Assembly: GCA_029532415.1 (NCBI GenBank)
Contig: JAQOTA010000048.1
Coordinates: 608,001-672,000, forward strand
Length of the DNA stretch: 64,000 bases
Source: Marasmius tenuissimus
Taxonomy: Eukaryota > Basidiomycota > Agaricomycetes > Agaricales > Marasmiaceae
Reading direction: 5' to 3'
Part shown: piece after piece, positions 1 through 11,923 of the stretch
Layout: every line of letters starts with the position of its first letter
How positions within the stretch are numbered: the stretch's first letter is position 1
The notes under the pieces: model-generated
What the model was told of the DNA's origin: nothing
Database searches by the model: none
Seen by the model: the letters and a program-made list of their open reading frames with translations, nothing else
Program-made: the position numbers and the translations under genes

Positions 1-861
1 TTGTAATGGAGATTTTATTGCATAATATTGTTAGCCACTTTCTTCGATAGACCACACGCTAGTGCACACAGGTCCCTATGGATGTGAGAAATGCGGGGCC
101 AGGTTTCGGTCAACGTCAGATCTCAGGCGGCATGCCACGAGAAAGAAACCATACGGCAAGCGTGCGTCTGTTACCAGTGCAGTCTACAGTTTGGAAGGAT
201 GATATTGAATGTTTTTTGCGGGGAAGTGATCAGAAGCATCCTATCACCCATGTCGTACAATACACCACGAGAATCTGTTTGCTTGTCTGAACCCATACCC
301 TGCTGTTTCCGGGTTTCGACTACTTCGAAATCGCGAAAGGAGGAACCATTCGTTGTTTCCTTCTGATACTACATGAGTACACATACTCCTCACGACTATA
401 CCCTTACAAAGTCGGATCAGGTACGCCATTTTAGAGTTAGGATTCCTGCCAGTTGTGAAGGTTGCTGCCTTCGACCGCATGCGAGTTCTGCCCACTATCA
501 TCGAACACACACTGCTTCAAAATGCTGCAACCATCGTGTAACGTGAACGCAGTATTGTAACCGTACACAGTGTTGGCAGGAGACTGGACTCCCAGGAGCT
601 CAGTGTGACCGTTCAACAGTATGATAGCCCTGGCGACGATGACAGTGTCCGGCCTGTGCGTGTCTGTATCGGCCAGAAAGAGAATATGAACATGGAATAC
701 TCCTGCCCAAGTGATGCTGAGCCGAGGCCAGACTATTGGCCAGAAGTCGACACTGCGGGTCTCTTTTGAGCAACAAATCTTGATGGTATCGAATGAATCT
801 CGAATAACACCAGGAGATTGTCGCTGACTAGTACCCGCTTTCGGTTTCCGTTCAGCCATTC
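1..861. other. No firm gene; one open minus frame
   Basis: No recognisable family is present. A minus-strand frame is open from an ATG at 859 to a stop at 437 (about 140 codons), directly downstream of the decayed peptidyl-tRNA hydrolase. Its translation has some hydrophobic stretches but no motif I know and no clear splice sites. It could be chance or further decayed sequence. I do not call it a gene. Confidence 0.3.
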
Positions 862-1556
862 CTACCCCCCCGCAAGCTTTTTGAGAACTTTCTCGATCTC
901 CTCTAAAACCAAATTGACCCCCTCGTCCTGCCAAAACTGTCGTTCATGGGAAGATAGCTTTGCGAGAACGTAGTCACTAGCATCCGTGCCTCCGCGTTCC
1001 CCGATTCCGAGACGAAAGCGATAGAAATCTTGCTTGCCCCCGAGGGCGTTGATGGTACTCTTGACACTGTTGTGGCCGTTTGCAGATCCTCCTGGGCGCG
1101 CAGAGAGAGCGTTTCGGGATGATGAGCGAGTGAGTCGTGGAGAACTATTAGAGAACTATTAGAGCCGTGTTGGGATGGTGTTGCGGAAGGCTTCGGCGAC
1201 AGCGGGGCTAGATACGTTCATTGCTTGTTCTGTGCCCGGGATCCTTACGAGTATCAGGTCTGGTAAGTAGGCTGACAGAGAAGACAGACTTGGTTTGAAC
1301 AGCGTGAGTTGGACAGTGATGTCTCCGATGGAGACGAGGTCGCTTCCAGCGATGCCTTTCCGTCCAGAGGTCAGTCGTATTCCGAGACGAGCGGCTAATG
1401 CGTAAACGACGAGGTGCCCCAGACTATGTTGAAGGTCGTGAGCATCAGCTGCACCTCGGATATGATCCCTTGAATACCGTATCTGTGGCGAGTCGCAGGT
1501 AGTGCCAGGAAGTTCCCAAGTCGAACGACTAGAATTTGAGGTGTTTGAGAGTGCAT
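862..1556 (-). pseudogene. Peptidyl-tRNA hydrolase (Pth) pseudogene
   Basis: Peptidyl-tRNA hydrolase frees peptides from drop-off peptidyl-tRNA; fungal Pth is often mitochondrial. Pieces in Pth order can be read on the minus strand in shifting frames: a start (ATG at 1556) followed by ILVVRLGN and ATRH, then SLGHLVVYALAARLG, then LIVLHDSL, then GHNSVKSTINALGG, RFRLGIGE and a C-terminus ending KKLAGG before a stop at 862. Catalytic His (ATRH), Asp (LHDSL) and Asn/His (GHN) survive. Lesions: the invariant GLGN is RLGN, an 11-bp tandem duplication (1141-1151 and 1152-1162) shifts the frame and places TAA/TAG in it, and another frameshift precedes GHNS. A probable intron lies near 1415-1475, but its donor is poor. 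Pth identity is secure; that the gene is dead is inferred from several independent breaks. Confidence 0.75.
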
Positions 1557-2244
1557 ACCAGAGAAAAACCTTAAGTTTAGGACTTCTTGAGAGAGTTTTG
1601 TGGGATTGAAGTAGGCTTTGAGTATTCCGAACATGCTGGGGATCCTTTTATAAGATTTTGAGGGCCGGAGAACGAGATTCAAGTCATCCTCTGTCAGAAA
1701 AATGCTGAAAAATGCTGGCTCAGCCCCAGCGTCTGAGTCGGACCCGTTACCGAATTGGTGCAGGGCGCTTGCTGTTGGACCATGTGTCCCTTGTGGGCGC
1801 TTCTGGTCACTGTTCAGTTCTGCCCATCACCGCTTTCCTTTCATTGCAACGAGCGCATTGCCACCCTCCCGCATTTGCCTCAACAACTCTCAGTCAACTC
1901 AATCTGGAATCGCTTTTTTTACGCCAACCTCGAACCACAGCTTGCCACGGCAGCGCGATCATCAGACTAATTGGCAGTGCCAGCTCACTACCATATCTGA
2001 GGATTCGGTAATTGGTATGTTTTCGTTGCTCGTTCCATCTTTCTTCTTCCGTTAACCCTCGAATTTTATATAGACACATCTTATGCGCTCACGGAGTCTA
2101 ACTACTTGCTGGGCGGTCTTGTTAACCCCGCAGGCAGGGATGTCGTGCATTGCCTCGGTACTATTCAATCGTCTGGCCGTATATATGTCAACCTGAAAAA
2201 TCGACGGCCCAAATAGCGCTCAACTCTTCTCTCGATAATCTATC
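1557..2244. other. Intergenic; kinase promoter side
   Basis: Short overlapping open frames at about 1700-2055 show no recognisable domain and look like chance. The last part must hold the promoter and 5' leader of the kinase that starts at 2245. No clear TATA box was found. Confidence 0.3.
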
Positions 2245-4701
2245 ATGAGCTTCAGCAGATTCTACAACTCGTTGAAGTCGAGAACCCCCGAAGGTCTCGA
2301 CGACATGCGAGTCATCGTCCAAGCCGTGATCAACGACCGAGAACAGTACAAAAGGGTACTAGAAGCTCGAGGAGATGAAGCACAGCAGTGTTTGGACGCG
2401 TTACAGGTAGTGAGTAGACTCTCTGAGCTCTATCGACAAAGCTCTGATAACGGCTATTATCAGCTCGCAGAAACCCCCGAAACCAATCGCGATCCTAGAT
2501 TGCGATCCTCGATATTAAGAATGATGCTACACCTCTCAAAGCGCTCCGGTCTATGCCCAAACTGCCTCAACATTAAGAACGTGAAGAAGGTTGGGGAACA
2601 TCCCGTTGGGGGTGGTGGTTTCGGAGACGTGTGGAAGGGCAAAATTGACAACGAGGTCGTTTGCTTGAAGATGGTAAAAGTATATCAAATGTCAGACGTG
2701 CAAAAGCTGGTTAAGGTACGTTGCGTTCAAGTAATACTCTCAAAGCGGTTGTCGACATCTGATCCAAACGCGATTGATAGGAATACATGCGAGAAGCGAT
2801 AGTTTGGCAACAGCTTCACCATCCCAACCTGTTACCCTTTATGGGTTTGTATTATCTTGATAAGGCTCAGGAGCAGCTATGCTTGGTCTCGCCTTGGATG
2901 GATCGAGGAAATTTAGTAAGATACCTCAAGGATACTCCGCGAGAAGCTGTAGACCATCAAGCCTTGGTGCGCCCCCTCTTCCCTTCCCAATTATACATAC
3001 GATTCCCTGACCATTCTCTACTCTCCAGGCATGCGATGTCGCTTCTGGGCTCGCACATCTACATAGTATGAAGATTGTCCACGGTGACTTGAAAGGCGTG
3101 AGTACTTTAAACGATCCACACGTACGCGGGGCTTACAAATTGATGACCTCAACAGGTGAACGTCCTCATGACTCCAGAGGAACGCGCCTGCATAACAGAT
3201 TTTGGCTTGTCTCGCGTTGCCGATACCCACTCTCTCCGTCTATCCACGACAACGGGACAAGCGGGGGGGACCACTCGGTGGCTTGCACCGGAACTCTTGC
3301 AGTCGGATCCACCATCCTCTGTTTCGACGAGCACCGATATGTACGCATACGCTTGCGTTTGCTACGAGGTAGTTGACGATGTTTCTCAGCAATTCATGGT
3401 TGCTCACTTTCCTTTTGATGCGTAGATCTTTACTGGCGGAAACATGCCCTTCCAGGAACTCGCCGAGGGAGCTGTCATGGTCGCCGTAGTTCTCAACAAG
3501 AAACATCCCTCTCGACCCAGTGGCGTCGGTGAGCTGAGAGACGAGATGTGGGATATCATGATCGCGTGCTGGAACCACAATGCCCGAGATCGTCCAGCTG
3601 CAAAAAACGTATGCTCCGCAATTGGCGGATCCTCTAGCCGGAAGACGGGGCTCCTGATTTCCTCGTACCCTGCACCGAAGTGGGATGCTCATCTACTAGC
3701 ACATGTACGGAAGAACGTGAAGTACCCCCTGGTGGACACAACCGCGGTCATGCGATCCTTGCGGAAGGGTCTTCCTCCTGGCTCTTTCCCGGCGGATGAT
3801 CAAACATATGTGGTGGTGAGCAAGACAGAGGATGCCAGGATCCAGCCATTGCCGCCACCGTCGGGTTTCAGAGGAAAGCAGGTGCGTGCTCGCCGGTCTC
3901 AACGATATCAGCCACTAATATCAGCCTTTTTCTCAACAGAAACGATCTTCGAACGCCGCTCCTGGCATGCTCTCCCTTCCTGTACCTACGCCATATCATC
4001 ATCGATCCCAAAGTGATGGGAACCTCCCTGGAGGAAATCTCGATTACTCTGCAGAGAGCAGCACTCCTGGCGCGTCGCCGCGTATCGAGATCACTCCTCC
4101 TTCAGGAGCCAAAAATCAGCCTCGCCGCGACGACCGTCGGAGATCACAGCAAATAATCTTTACTTCGCCTCCACCTGGCCCTTCTACTCCCACGCCGCCA
4201 TCAGTCGTGGTTATACTGCCACCAAAAAGAAGTAGCAAGAAGAAGAGCCGGCCGCGGTCTTTAGACCCCAATGTGGCGATTTCGCTCCCTCTCATCTCGA
4301 GCTCTTCGAATTACCGCCATCCAATTCCTACTCTCTTACAACGGCCGATAGTACCAGCAGATGCTTGGATGTATGGCCTGCCTCCAGGCACACCGCAAGG
4401 CTTTGTTCCTCCGCATATACCATCTCCGGTCATGTCTCAGCAGGCTCCTTACATCCATCCGGCCTATCTTCAGCAGCAAGCTCCCGATTCCCCACAATCA
4501 ATGAAATCAATGGAACTAGGGGACACATTTCACCGGCCGGAGTCCCAGCCACGACACACGGCTCCTTTCATTCCTCCGGCCAGGCCTCAGCAACAAACGA
4601 TTGCAGTTAAAGAGCCTGAACATTCCCGGTCGCGGAGGGTGTCAGCCCCTCCGCCAGGGACTGACATCGAGGCATGGCGACAGAGCCTGAATCGTGGCTA
4701 A
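2245..4701 (+). CDS. TKL-type Ser/Thr protein kinase
   Basis: Protein kinase of the tyrosine-kinase-like group that is expanded in mushrooms. Six exons are read, with introns 2716-2780, 2967-3028, 3098-3155, 3369-3425 and 3882-3939; joined they give 718 residues in one frame. A helical N-terminal region of about 115 residues precedes the kinase domain. The glycine loop GGGGFGDVW is at about 122-130, the ATP-binding Lys (CLKMVK) at about 142, the catalytic loop VHGDLKGVNVL near 236-246 and DFG near 257. The catalytic loop has HGD instead of HRD, common in fungal TKL kinases and still with Asp, so activity is likely. The C-terminal 300 residues are Pro/Ser-rich and probably disordered. Substrate is unknown. 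The start is the first ATG of the long frame. The kinase call is sure; the pathway is not. Confidence 0.92.
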
Positions 4702-5030
4702 ATTCACGGCACTGTTCGCAATACAATACAGGTTCCCTCTAGACAACGCGACTTTCCTCACGTTTGCTTCCCGCTCCGCTTCCAAGATTCCATTCCAAGA
4801 TTCTGTCAACTCTGCATCCCACCTTAATTGAGGAAATCTACGCATTTTTGAAGTTAGTACCGCCCCCTACGAAAGGGCCCAAAGGTCACGTACCACGGTC
4901 GTCGAAGCAATCCCCGCAACCACTACCATTCGAAATACAAACGCCATGTCCATCGTCGAATTTCTGCCTATATACACCCCACGAGCACATCAATTTAACA
5001 TCTACCACCTCACGAATCACGATCAGTCAC
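4702..5030. other. Convergent intergenic spacer
   Basis: The kinase above and the minus-strand secreted protein end towards each other here. The 3' untranslated parts of both must lie in this spacer. No other feature is recognised. Confidence 0.4.
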
Positions 5031-5399
5031 TCACATTGCGTTGATCTTGTCCTTCCCTGTATCTGCACATCCCAACAACCCTTGCGCTTGTCGTCTCGTA
5101 TCGACTCTCGAGATGTCGTAGGACTCGTATCCCGCAACGTATACACAGCAGTTTCCTTTACATGCGACGTTGTATGCTGTCTGTGGGAACGGGACGATCC
5201 ATGGGTTGAGGTATGAACAGGTGTTGGCGGTGTTGAAGGCGGCGTTCCAGGTGGATTCGTCTTCGATGAGGGACTTGCAGTCGGAGAAGGTGGCGTCTTT
5301 GGTGGTACCGCAGTGGATGCCTACTTCGGCGGAGGCGGAGGGGATGAGTTGAAGTGCTGTCGCGATGACGAGTGAGATTGAGGCTGTGGTTAGGCGCAT
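5031..5399 (-). CDS. Small secreted cysteine-rich protein
   Basis: Single-exon frame of 122 residues from the ATG at 5399. It begins with a clear signal peptide (MRLTTASISLVIATALQLIP, likely cut after SASA), giving a mature protein of about 98 residues. The mature part has seven cysteines (IHC, SDC, NTC, VAC, NCC and GLLGC), as expected for a disulfide-stabilised extracellular protein. The same frame stays open upstream to 5525, but the signal peptide makes 5399 the better start. I do not recognise a named family. The features fit the small secreted protein class seen in fungal secretomes; function unknown. Confidence 0.75.
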   Translation of the reverse strand: MRLTTASISLVIATALQLIPSASAEVGIHCGTTKDATFSDCKSLIEDESTWNAAFNTANTCSYLNPWIVPFPQTAYNVACKGNCCVYVAGYESYDISRVDTRRQAQGLLGCADTGKDKINAM

Positions 5400-5828
5400 G
5401 GTGGGCTTGTTGAATTGGGGAGGGAAGCAGGGGTGTGATCGTCGAGGGAGCTGATTATATAGTTCTCGAGTAGCGAGCAACGTGCGGCTTGAATCCATCC
5501 TTCCGCATTGTAACTTCTCTAACACATCAATGTGATCACAGTCTCCTAATACCAGGCACCGAATTCAATTAAACATCATCAAGCCCCATGTCCAAGCGTA
5601 AGTATTGAACAGCGATGTTCTATTTCCACATGCACCCAACGGTTGCGATATGGAAGATGTTCTCTTTAGCATGTGGGAATCATGAGCGTGATTGACTTGG
5701 CAGAGAAGGTTTTGGTGTTCAAATTCAAGAACTCAAATGGTACATTTCCGTACACCAAGGTATACTATCGCCGCCGCCGAACTACTCAGAGGAAATGGAT
5801 CCATGATGGCTTGCATCATTCCAATCTT
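5400..5828. other. Intergenic spacer
   Basis: Upstream of the small secreted protein and downstream of the first MDR g gene's stop at 5829. No recognised feature. Confidence 0.35.
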
Positions 5829-7170
5829 TCACGCGGTCTCCCGAGGGTCCACGACGAGTTTGACCCCACTAACTTCGTTCTTTTGTAACCTTGAAAGTCC
5901 GTTAACAATCCCATTGAGCCCACCAGGTAGCTTTTCGACTCGGAGTGGCTAACGGGAACAATTAGATGAGCCTGCATGCAATCGAGAACCACGAAAGTGA
6001 TACATACCTTGATAATGCCTCGTTCAAGGAAGCTCTCAAGGTTCTCGAACATGCTCGCACCAAATTCCTTGAACCCATGTGCGACACCGCCAACGATCAG
6101 TGGTTTCTTACCCTCATCAAACTTCAATCCACGGTCGAATACCTCGGGGTCAGCCAGGATAAAGCCTCCCCCGAACCCAAGCAGGTCGATATGGGTTTGG
6201 GATATCGCGCCAACGGCGTCGTACGCTACCTCGATTTGCTTGTGGGTGGCAGCCCGGACTGCGGAGGCAAGAGATTCCTCGGGTATGGCACGGTCCAGGA
6301 CGTGCGTCGCACCGAGAGATTTGAGGTAATCGGCGTGCCGGAGGGAGGAGGTCGTTATGATGGGGGAGAAACCGAGGTATTTGGCAATCTGGATCACTGG
6401 AGTTGGATGAGCATACCGTGGTACTCAAGTACTGGGATGATAGGGATTCGGCAGTTGTAAGTAAACTCACCCAATTGTCCGACAGAGGAGGAACCCCCAA
6501 GAACAAGAATCGGTTCTCCAGCTTTCGACCCTTCTGCGCCATCCTCCCAGAAGGGTTTGATTCCTACACCAGCCCGATTCTCGAACAAATACCCGCCACG
6601 TCTAGCAATATCTGTAGGAGAAGGGGTCGCCGGGTCTGGGTGGCTGAAGCCGACTGCGGCAGAGATGACAGCCGTCGGAAGAGAGGATCCTTCGAGTGTT
6701 GAGATAGAGGACGGGAGCTGTACCTCTTGAGTCGAACAACCTTAAAGCACAACTGGATTGGAAGGCTGACCTTGGCGACGAAGATTTCTGGCGCTAACGC
6801 GTATTCTTGGAAAGTGGCATAGTCATAATCCAACCATCCCTGAAAGAGCCTGGATACCAGACTAGTCAATCGAAAAAGAAACAGTTGACTAGACTCTGTT
6901 GACTACCCACACACGATCGCCTTTTTGAATCCCTTTCACATTACTCCCGACGCTCTCAACAACGCCAGCGCCGTCAGCACCTGCGGGTGCGGGAAAGTTG
7001 AGCGAGTCAAACAAGGCCGGAATCAGTGGTAGCTGCCATTCTAGTGGCTGAAGGGCGGCACTCTCGATCTTGATGAGGACTTCAGCGGGTCCTGGTACGG
7101 GAATTGGCTTGGTAATAAGTTTGTAACCTGATTCAGGAGTGAGAAATGCGAGGGCCTTTTGTTGAGACAT
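5829..7170 (-). CDS. MDR-family oxidoreductase, copy A
   Basis: NAD(P)H-dependent oxidoreductase of the medium-chain dehydrogenase/reductase superfamily (quinone oxidoreductase / enoyl-reductase side). Five exons on the minus strand are separated by introns 6850-6910, 6724-6770, 6397-6470 and 5949-6007; the joined protein is 366 residues. Seen: an N-terminal GroES-like part (KPIPVPGPAEVLIKIESAAL, ADGAGVVESVGS, KGDRV), the nucleotide-binding motif GGSSSVGQ split by the third intron, SLGATHVLDR and a C-terminal KLPGGLNGIV. No structural-zinc cysteine cluster is present, which argues against a classical alcohol dehydrogenase. The start MSQQKALAF is shared with copy C. It is the first of three head-to-tail paralogues, and all exons are intact. 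Substrate cannot be inferred. Confidence 0.88.
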
Positions 7171-7208
7171 GGCGAGAGATCAGTGAAGATCAGCTTGACC
7201 GTGTCCGC

Positions 7209-7216
7209 CTTTTATA
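7209..7216 (-). promoter_or_regulatory. TATA-like box of MDR copy A
   Basis: On the minus strand this reads TATAAAAGG, about 40 bp before the ATG of copy A. Copies B and C have a related TTTAAAAG about 20-60 bp before their starts. The site is a fair core-promoter candidate but is untested. Confidence 0.4.
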
Positions 7217-7512
7217 CCAGAGCGAAAGTAAGGACCCAAGTGAGCGCCGTTGAATAATAGTGAGCTGCGAATAAGCTTGTCAGTGTGTAATATGCTTACT
7301 GATCCCAACCATTGAGTCGCCTTACAAATGAGCAAAGAGCACCAAGCCCCGCTTCGATGCCAAGGCTGTTTGAGCGCCGTCACCGAATTAAGGAGGAGGC
7401 ACAAGCGAAAGTCGTCAAGTATTAAGTAGTCATAGAACCTGCCAGGCAGACGAAAGCAGAGTCGCATTTTGTTGTTAACGCTTCTACATGTTCTCGGTGT
7501 TTGGTAATCCCT

Positions 7513-8874
7513 TCACGTCTCGCTAGGATCTACGACGAGCTTGACCCCACTAACCTCATTTCTCTGCAACCTGGCAAGTCCATCGAGTATACCGTTGAGC
7601 CCACCAGGGAGCTTTTCGACTCGGAGCGGCTACGCGGGCAGCGACATCAGTTTCGTACAATCATTCCGGTTCAATATACACATACCTTGATTACACCGCG
7701 TTCGAGCAAACCCTCTAGTTTCTCGAACAAGCTTGCACCGAATTCCTTGAATCCGTGTACTACCCCACCAGCGATCAGGAGTCTCCTGCCGTCATTAAAT
7801 GCCAATTTAGCCCCTAAAACCAAGGGGTCTGCAAGGACGTAGGCTCCTCCAGGTGCGAGTAGGTCGATCTGAGCTTGGTTGATCGCACCGACTGCATCAT
7901 ATACAAGTTCAATCGGTTTGTTATGGGTGATGCCCTGGATTTCGGAGACAAGCGACGCATCTGGGGTGCTACGGTCCATGACATGGGTCGCACCCAGTGA
8001 TTTCAGGCGGTCCGCGTGCTTGACAGATGAGGTCGTTATAATGGGAGAGTACCCTAGATGTTTGGCGATTTGAATCACTGCGAGGGATTCGGTCAGGGAC
8101 AACTTCTCGTGAGGAGCTAGAGATCACACTGTGTAAGCTCACCCAGTTGTCCGACAGAGGAGGATCCACCCAGAATCAAGATTGGTTCCCCAGCTTTCAC
8201 CCCCTCCGCGCCGTCCTCCCAGAAGGGTTTTACTCCGGCACCGCCTCGCCCATCGAAGAAGGACTTCAATCGTTGGCCCGCCTCTGTTGAAGAAGGGGCA
8301 GCTGAGTCAGGATGCGAAAGCCCAACCGCAGCAGTCACAACAGCCGTTGGAATTGATGACGCTTCTAACGTCGAAAGAGATGGGGGTAACTGTCAAAGGC
8401 GGACTGGGGTTAACAGGATGAGTAGAAATAGACTTGCAATGCGCATCCACCTTCGCAACAAAGATCTCAGGTGCCAACGCATACTGCTGGAAGGCGGCAT
8501 AGTCGTACTCCATCCATCCTTGGAAAAGTCTGTACAGATCTGAATGAGCGTCTAATCGAACGGAAAACTACCTGAAGGACTAACACACGATCGCCCTTCT
8601 TCACGCGCCTTACTTCGCTCCCGACACTTTCAACAACCCCAGCTCCGTCGAGGCCTGCCGAGGCCGGGAATTCGAGGTTATTGAACAAGGACGCGGCTAA
8701 AGGCAGCCTCCAATCCAAGGGTTGCAGCGCGGAACCCTCGAGCTTGACAAGAACTTCGGTAGGACCTGGGGTGGGTATCGGTTTGGTTATGAGGGTGTAA
8801 GCTGATTCACTACTGGAAACGCGAGAACTTTCTGTTGAGACATTACTGGGGATGAGGGAATTGATGTAGGACAC
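7513..8874 (-). CDS. MDR-family oxidoreductase, copy B (altered N-terminus)
   Basis: Paralogue of copies A and C with the same five-exon structure: introns 8530-8584, 8390-8450, 8078-8142 and 7630-7685. The cofactor motif GGSSSVGQ, the SLGATHVMDR segment and the KLPGGLNGIL tail are intact. The ancestral start (MSQQKV at 8843) is out of frame, because one base is missing just after codon 9 compared with copy C. An ATG further upstream at 8874 is in the correct frame and gives a replacement N-terminus (MSYINSLIPSNVSTESSRVS) and a 374-residue protein with total exon length divisible by three. The gene may thus still be functional with a new start, or be an early pseudogene. Confidence 0.75.
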
Positions 8875-10036
8875 GAACCTCCTCGAACTTTGCTTTTAAA
8901 GCTGAGAAAACGATAGCCACCTGCAGAAAGATAACGGTGAGTAAGCATTTCTCAACTTCAAAGTCCGCAAAACTCTTGGTCGTGAACATTCTAATTGATT
9001 CGCGGCAATGAGCGGATGCCATGGTAAGTATGTCGATGAAGACGCAAGAGTGAAAAATTGAGTCGAGTCCAGCTGACTTTGCCACCACTCAGTAGGATAG
9101 GAAATGACATGAGGGCTCTGCAATGCGCAGTTCTCGTTAATTCAGAATTTCCTTGCGGCAAATTTCACGAATGAAGAGGTACTTCTTGGCTGGGGCTAGA
9201 GCATAGAATAAAGCCTCACCTGTCCCTGATAGTGGGGAATTTGCCGGTCCAAACCTGAATCGTCCCCAATAGAGATGCCATTTCAATCGTGCCAACGACT
9301 TGGAGGAAGTTGAACGAGCGAGGATACTGGAACTAAGTAGCCTTTAGCTGGCCTCTTCGGTATCTTGTATCTCATATTTTGAATACGCGTCTTGCATGTT
9401 CTGTTTCTATGCTGGACCCTGGCGCGATAGTCATGGTAGCGGAGACAGCCGTAGATGCTGACAAAGACAATGCCTCTGATTTCGAACGACCACCATCGAT
9501 TTGCCTCGAATCGAGTCCTCTTCATCTTCAAGCTCATACAAAGCACAGTGTTTCTATCGAAGTTCTCGACCAGGCCAAGTGATAAGACCCTGGAAGGAAG
9601 TTGCGAACCCTGAAGCTTTAAAGCAGTGGGTATCATATACATAGAATCACCGCGTCCAACGGTCCAAGATCGACTTTGTCGTGTTCAAAGCCTCGAACAG
9701 AGCTCACGAAGATCTTAGTCAAGGTACCTCGGATATCTGCAAATAATTCCTTGCTTCAGCTCTCTGTGTTCGCCTTTTATTCCAGGGCGAAAGCAGGGAC
9801 CCAAACGAGCGCTGTGAATAAGCCTGCCCGTGTGCAATATGCTTACTGATCCCAACCATTGATCCCCACTTCGATGCCAAGATCATTCTCCTGAGCGTCG
9901 TCGCTAGATTAAGGAAGAGGCGCAAGTGAAATCCATTGAGTATCTGAGAAGCTACGGAACCTGTTGGTCGAACAAAAGTATCGTGTCATGTCATTCTATA
10001 ATTGTGTACATCTTCTCGGTATTTGATATTGCTCCA

Positions 10037-11365
10037 TTAAGTCTCGCTGGGATCCACGACGAGCTTAACCCCGCTAACCTCATTTTTCTGCAACCTAGCA
10101 AGCCCGTCAAGAATACCGTTGAGCCCACCGGGGAGCTTTTCAACTCGGAGAGGCTGAGAGGGTAACATCAGTTCCACAGTTACCCCTCGAATTCAATACA
10201 CACATACCTTGATTACGCCGCGCTCGAGCAGACCCTCCAGATTCCCGAACAAGCTTGCACCGAATTCCTTGAATCCGTGTGCTGCCCCGCCAGCAATCAG
10301 GGGTTTCCTGCCGTCATTGAACGCGAATTTAGGTCCTAAGGCCGTGGGGTCCGTAAGGACGAAGGCTCCTCCAGGCGCGAGTAGGTCGATCTTGGCTTGG
10401 GAGATCGCACCAACTGTGTCATATACGACTTCAATCGGTTTGTTATGGGCGATGCCCTGGATTTCAGAGGCAAGCGATTCATCTGGGGTGTTACGGTCAA
10501 TGACATGGGTCGCACCCAGTGATTTCAGGTGGTCCGCGTGCTTGAGAGATGATGTCGTTATGATGAGAGAGTAGCCTAGATGTTTGGCGATTTGGATCAC
10601 TGCGAAGGATTCGGTCAGGGACAACTTCTCGTGAGCTAGAGGTCACCCCGTGTAAGCTCACCCAATTGTCCGACGGAGGACGATCCACCCAAAATCAAGA
10701 TTGGTTCCCCAGCTTTTATCCCCTCTGCTCCGTCCTCCCAGAAGGGTTTTACTCCGGCACCACCACGCCCTTCGAGGAAGGACTTCAATTTTTGAGCCAC
10801 ATCTGTTGGGGAAGGAGTAGCCGAGTTGGGATGCGAAAGCCCGACCGCAGCAGTCACAACAGAGGTCGGAAGGGATGCTGCTTCTAACGTCGAGATAGAT
10901 TGGGGCACCTGTCAAAAGCAGACTGGGGTTAGCTTGAGGCCGAGTAAAAACAGACTCGCATCCACCTTCGCAACGAAGATCTCAGGTGCCAGTGCATACT
11001 GCTGGAAGGTGGCATAGTCGTACTCCATCCATCCTTGGAAAAGTCTGGACAGATCTGGAGGATGAGCATCCGATCGATCGGAAAACTATCTGGAGGACTA
11101 CTAACACACGATCGCCCTTCTTTACGCGCTTGACTTCGTTCCCGACAGCTTCAACGATCCCAGCTCCGTCGGTGCCAGCCGAGGCTGGGAAATTGAAGTT
11201 GTTGAACAAGGGAGGGACAAACGGTAGCATCCAATCCAAGGGCTGCATCGCGGAGCCCTCAAGCTTGACAAGAACTTCGGCGGGCCCTGGAGTGGGTATC
11301 GGTTTGGTTATGAGGGTATAAGATGATTCCTTAGTGGGAAACGCGAGGACTTTCTGTTGAGACAT
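10037..11365 (-). CDS. MDR-family oxidoreductase, copy C
   Basis: Third paralogue of the tandem array, with exons joined across introns 11045-11105, 10909-10965, 10600-10661 and 10154-10207; the product is 364 residues in one frame. It keeps the GroES-like N-terminus (KPIPTPGPAEVLVKLEGSA), KGDRV, GGSSSVGQ at the cofactor site, SLGATHVIDR and the KLPGGLNGILDG tail. The first intron begins with GTTAGT, in both B and C. It is closer to copy B than to copy A, fitting an older A/BC split followed by the 2.5-kb tandem duplication. The reading frame continues upstream of the ATG at 11365, but the MSQQKV start is shared with copy A. Substrate unknown. Confidence 0.87.
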
Positions 11366-11923
11366 TGTTGGGGATGAGGGAATTGATGCAGGATATGAAG
11401 CTTCTCGAACTTTGCTTTTAAAGCTGAAAATACGGTAGTCACCTGTGGAAAGATAACGGTGAGTAAGCATCGATTACATGTTTAGACAGCCCGTTACAAA
11501 CTTCACCGCCCGCAAAACACTTAGTCGTGGTCATTCTAATTGATTCGCCGCGCGAGAAGCAGTACCTTCGTAAGTATGTACATGATGGAGACGTTGATTG
11601 AGTCAACTTTCCCATCACTCGGTAGGATGGGAAATGACATGAGCGCTCTGCCACATCAGCGGGTTCTCGTTGATCTCGTTGATTCAGAGTCTCCTTGCGG
11701 CGAACCCTCTTAGCTTGAGGTATAGAATAAGATTTCACCTGTCGCTGATAGCGGGGAACCTGCCGGTCCAAACCTAAATCATGCCCAAGGGAGGTGCCAC
11801 TTCGACGGATGGCTTGGAGGAAGTAGGATGAGCGAGGATACTGGAGTCTGGAACTAATAAGTTGTCTTTAGATAGCCTGAGTCTTCGAGATCTACATTCC
11901 ATATTTTGGATACACCTCTTGCA

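Larger units (their letters stand above)
7190..9765. repeat. Tandem duplication unit 1 (with MDR copy B)
   Basis: The first of two adjacent, diverged direct copies of about 2.5 kb. Matching landmarks between unit 1 and unit 2 include the stretch around 7210-7310 and around 9775-9865, the whole MDR gene, the stretch around 9210-9340 and around 11720-11860, and the stretch around 9390-9540 and around 12335-12500. The match runs to about 9760 and about 12735. The duplication therefore covers gene, spacer and promoter. Exact borders need an alignment. Confidence 0.75.

Noticed and set aside
3240..3692. 150-codon minus-strand frame
   Set aside because: Antisense shadow of the TKL kinase exons.
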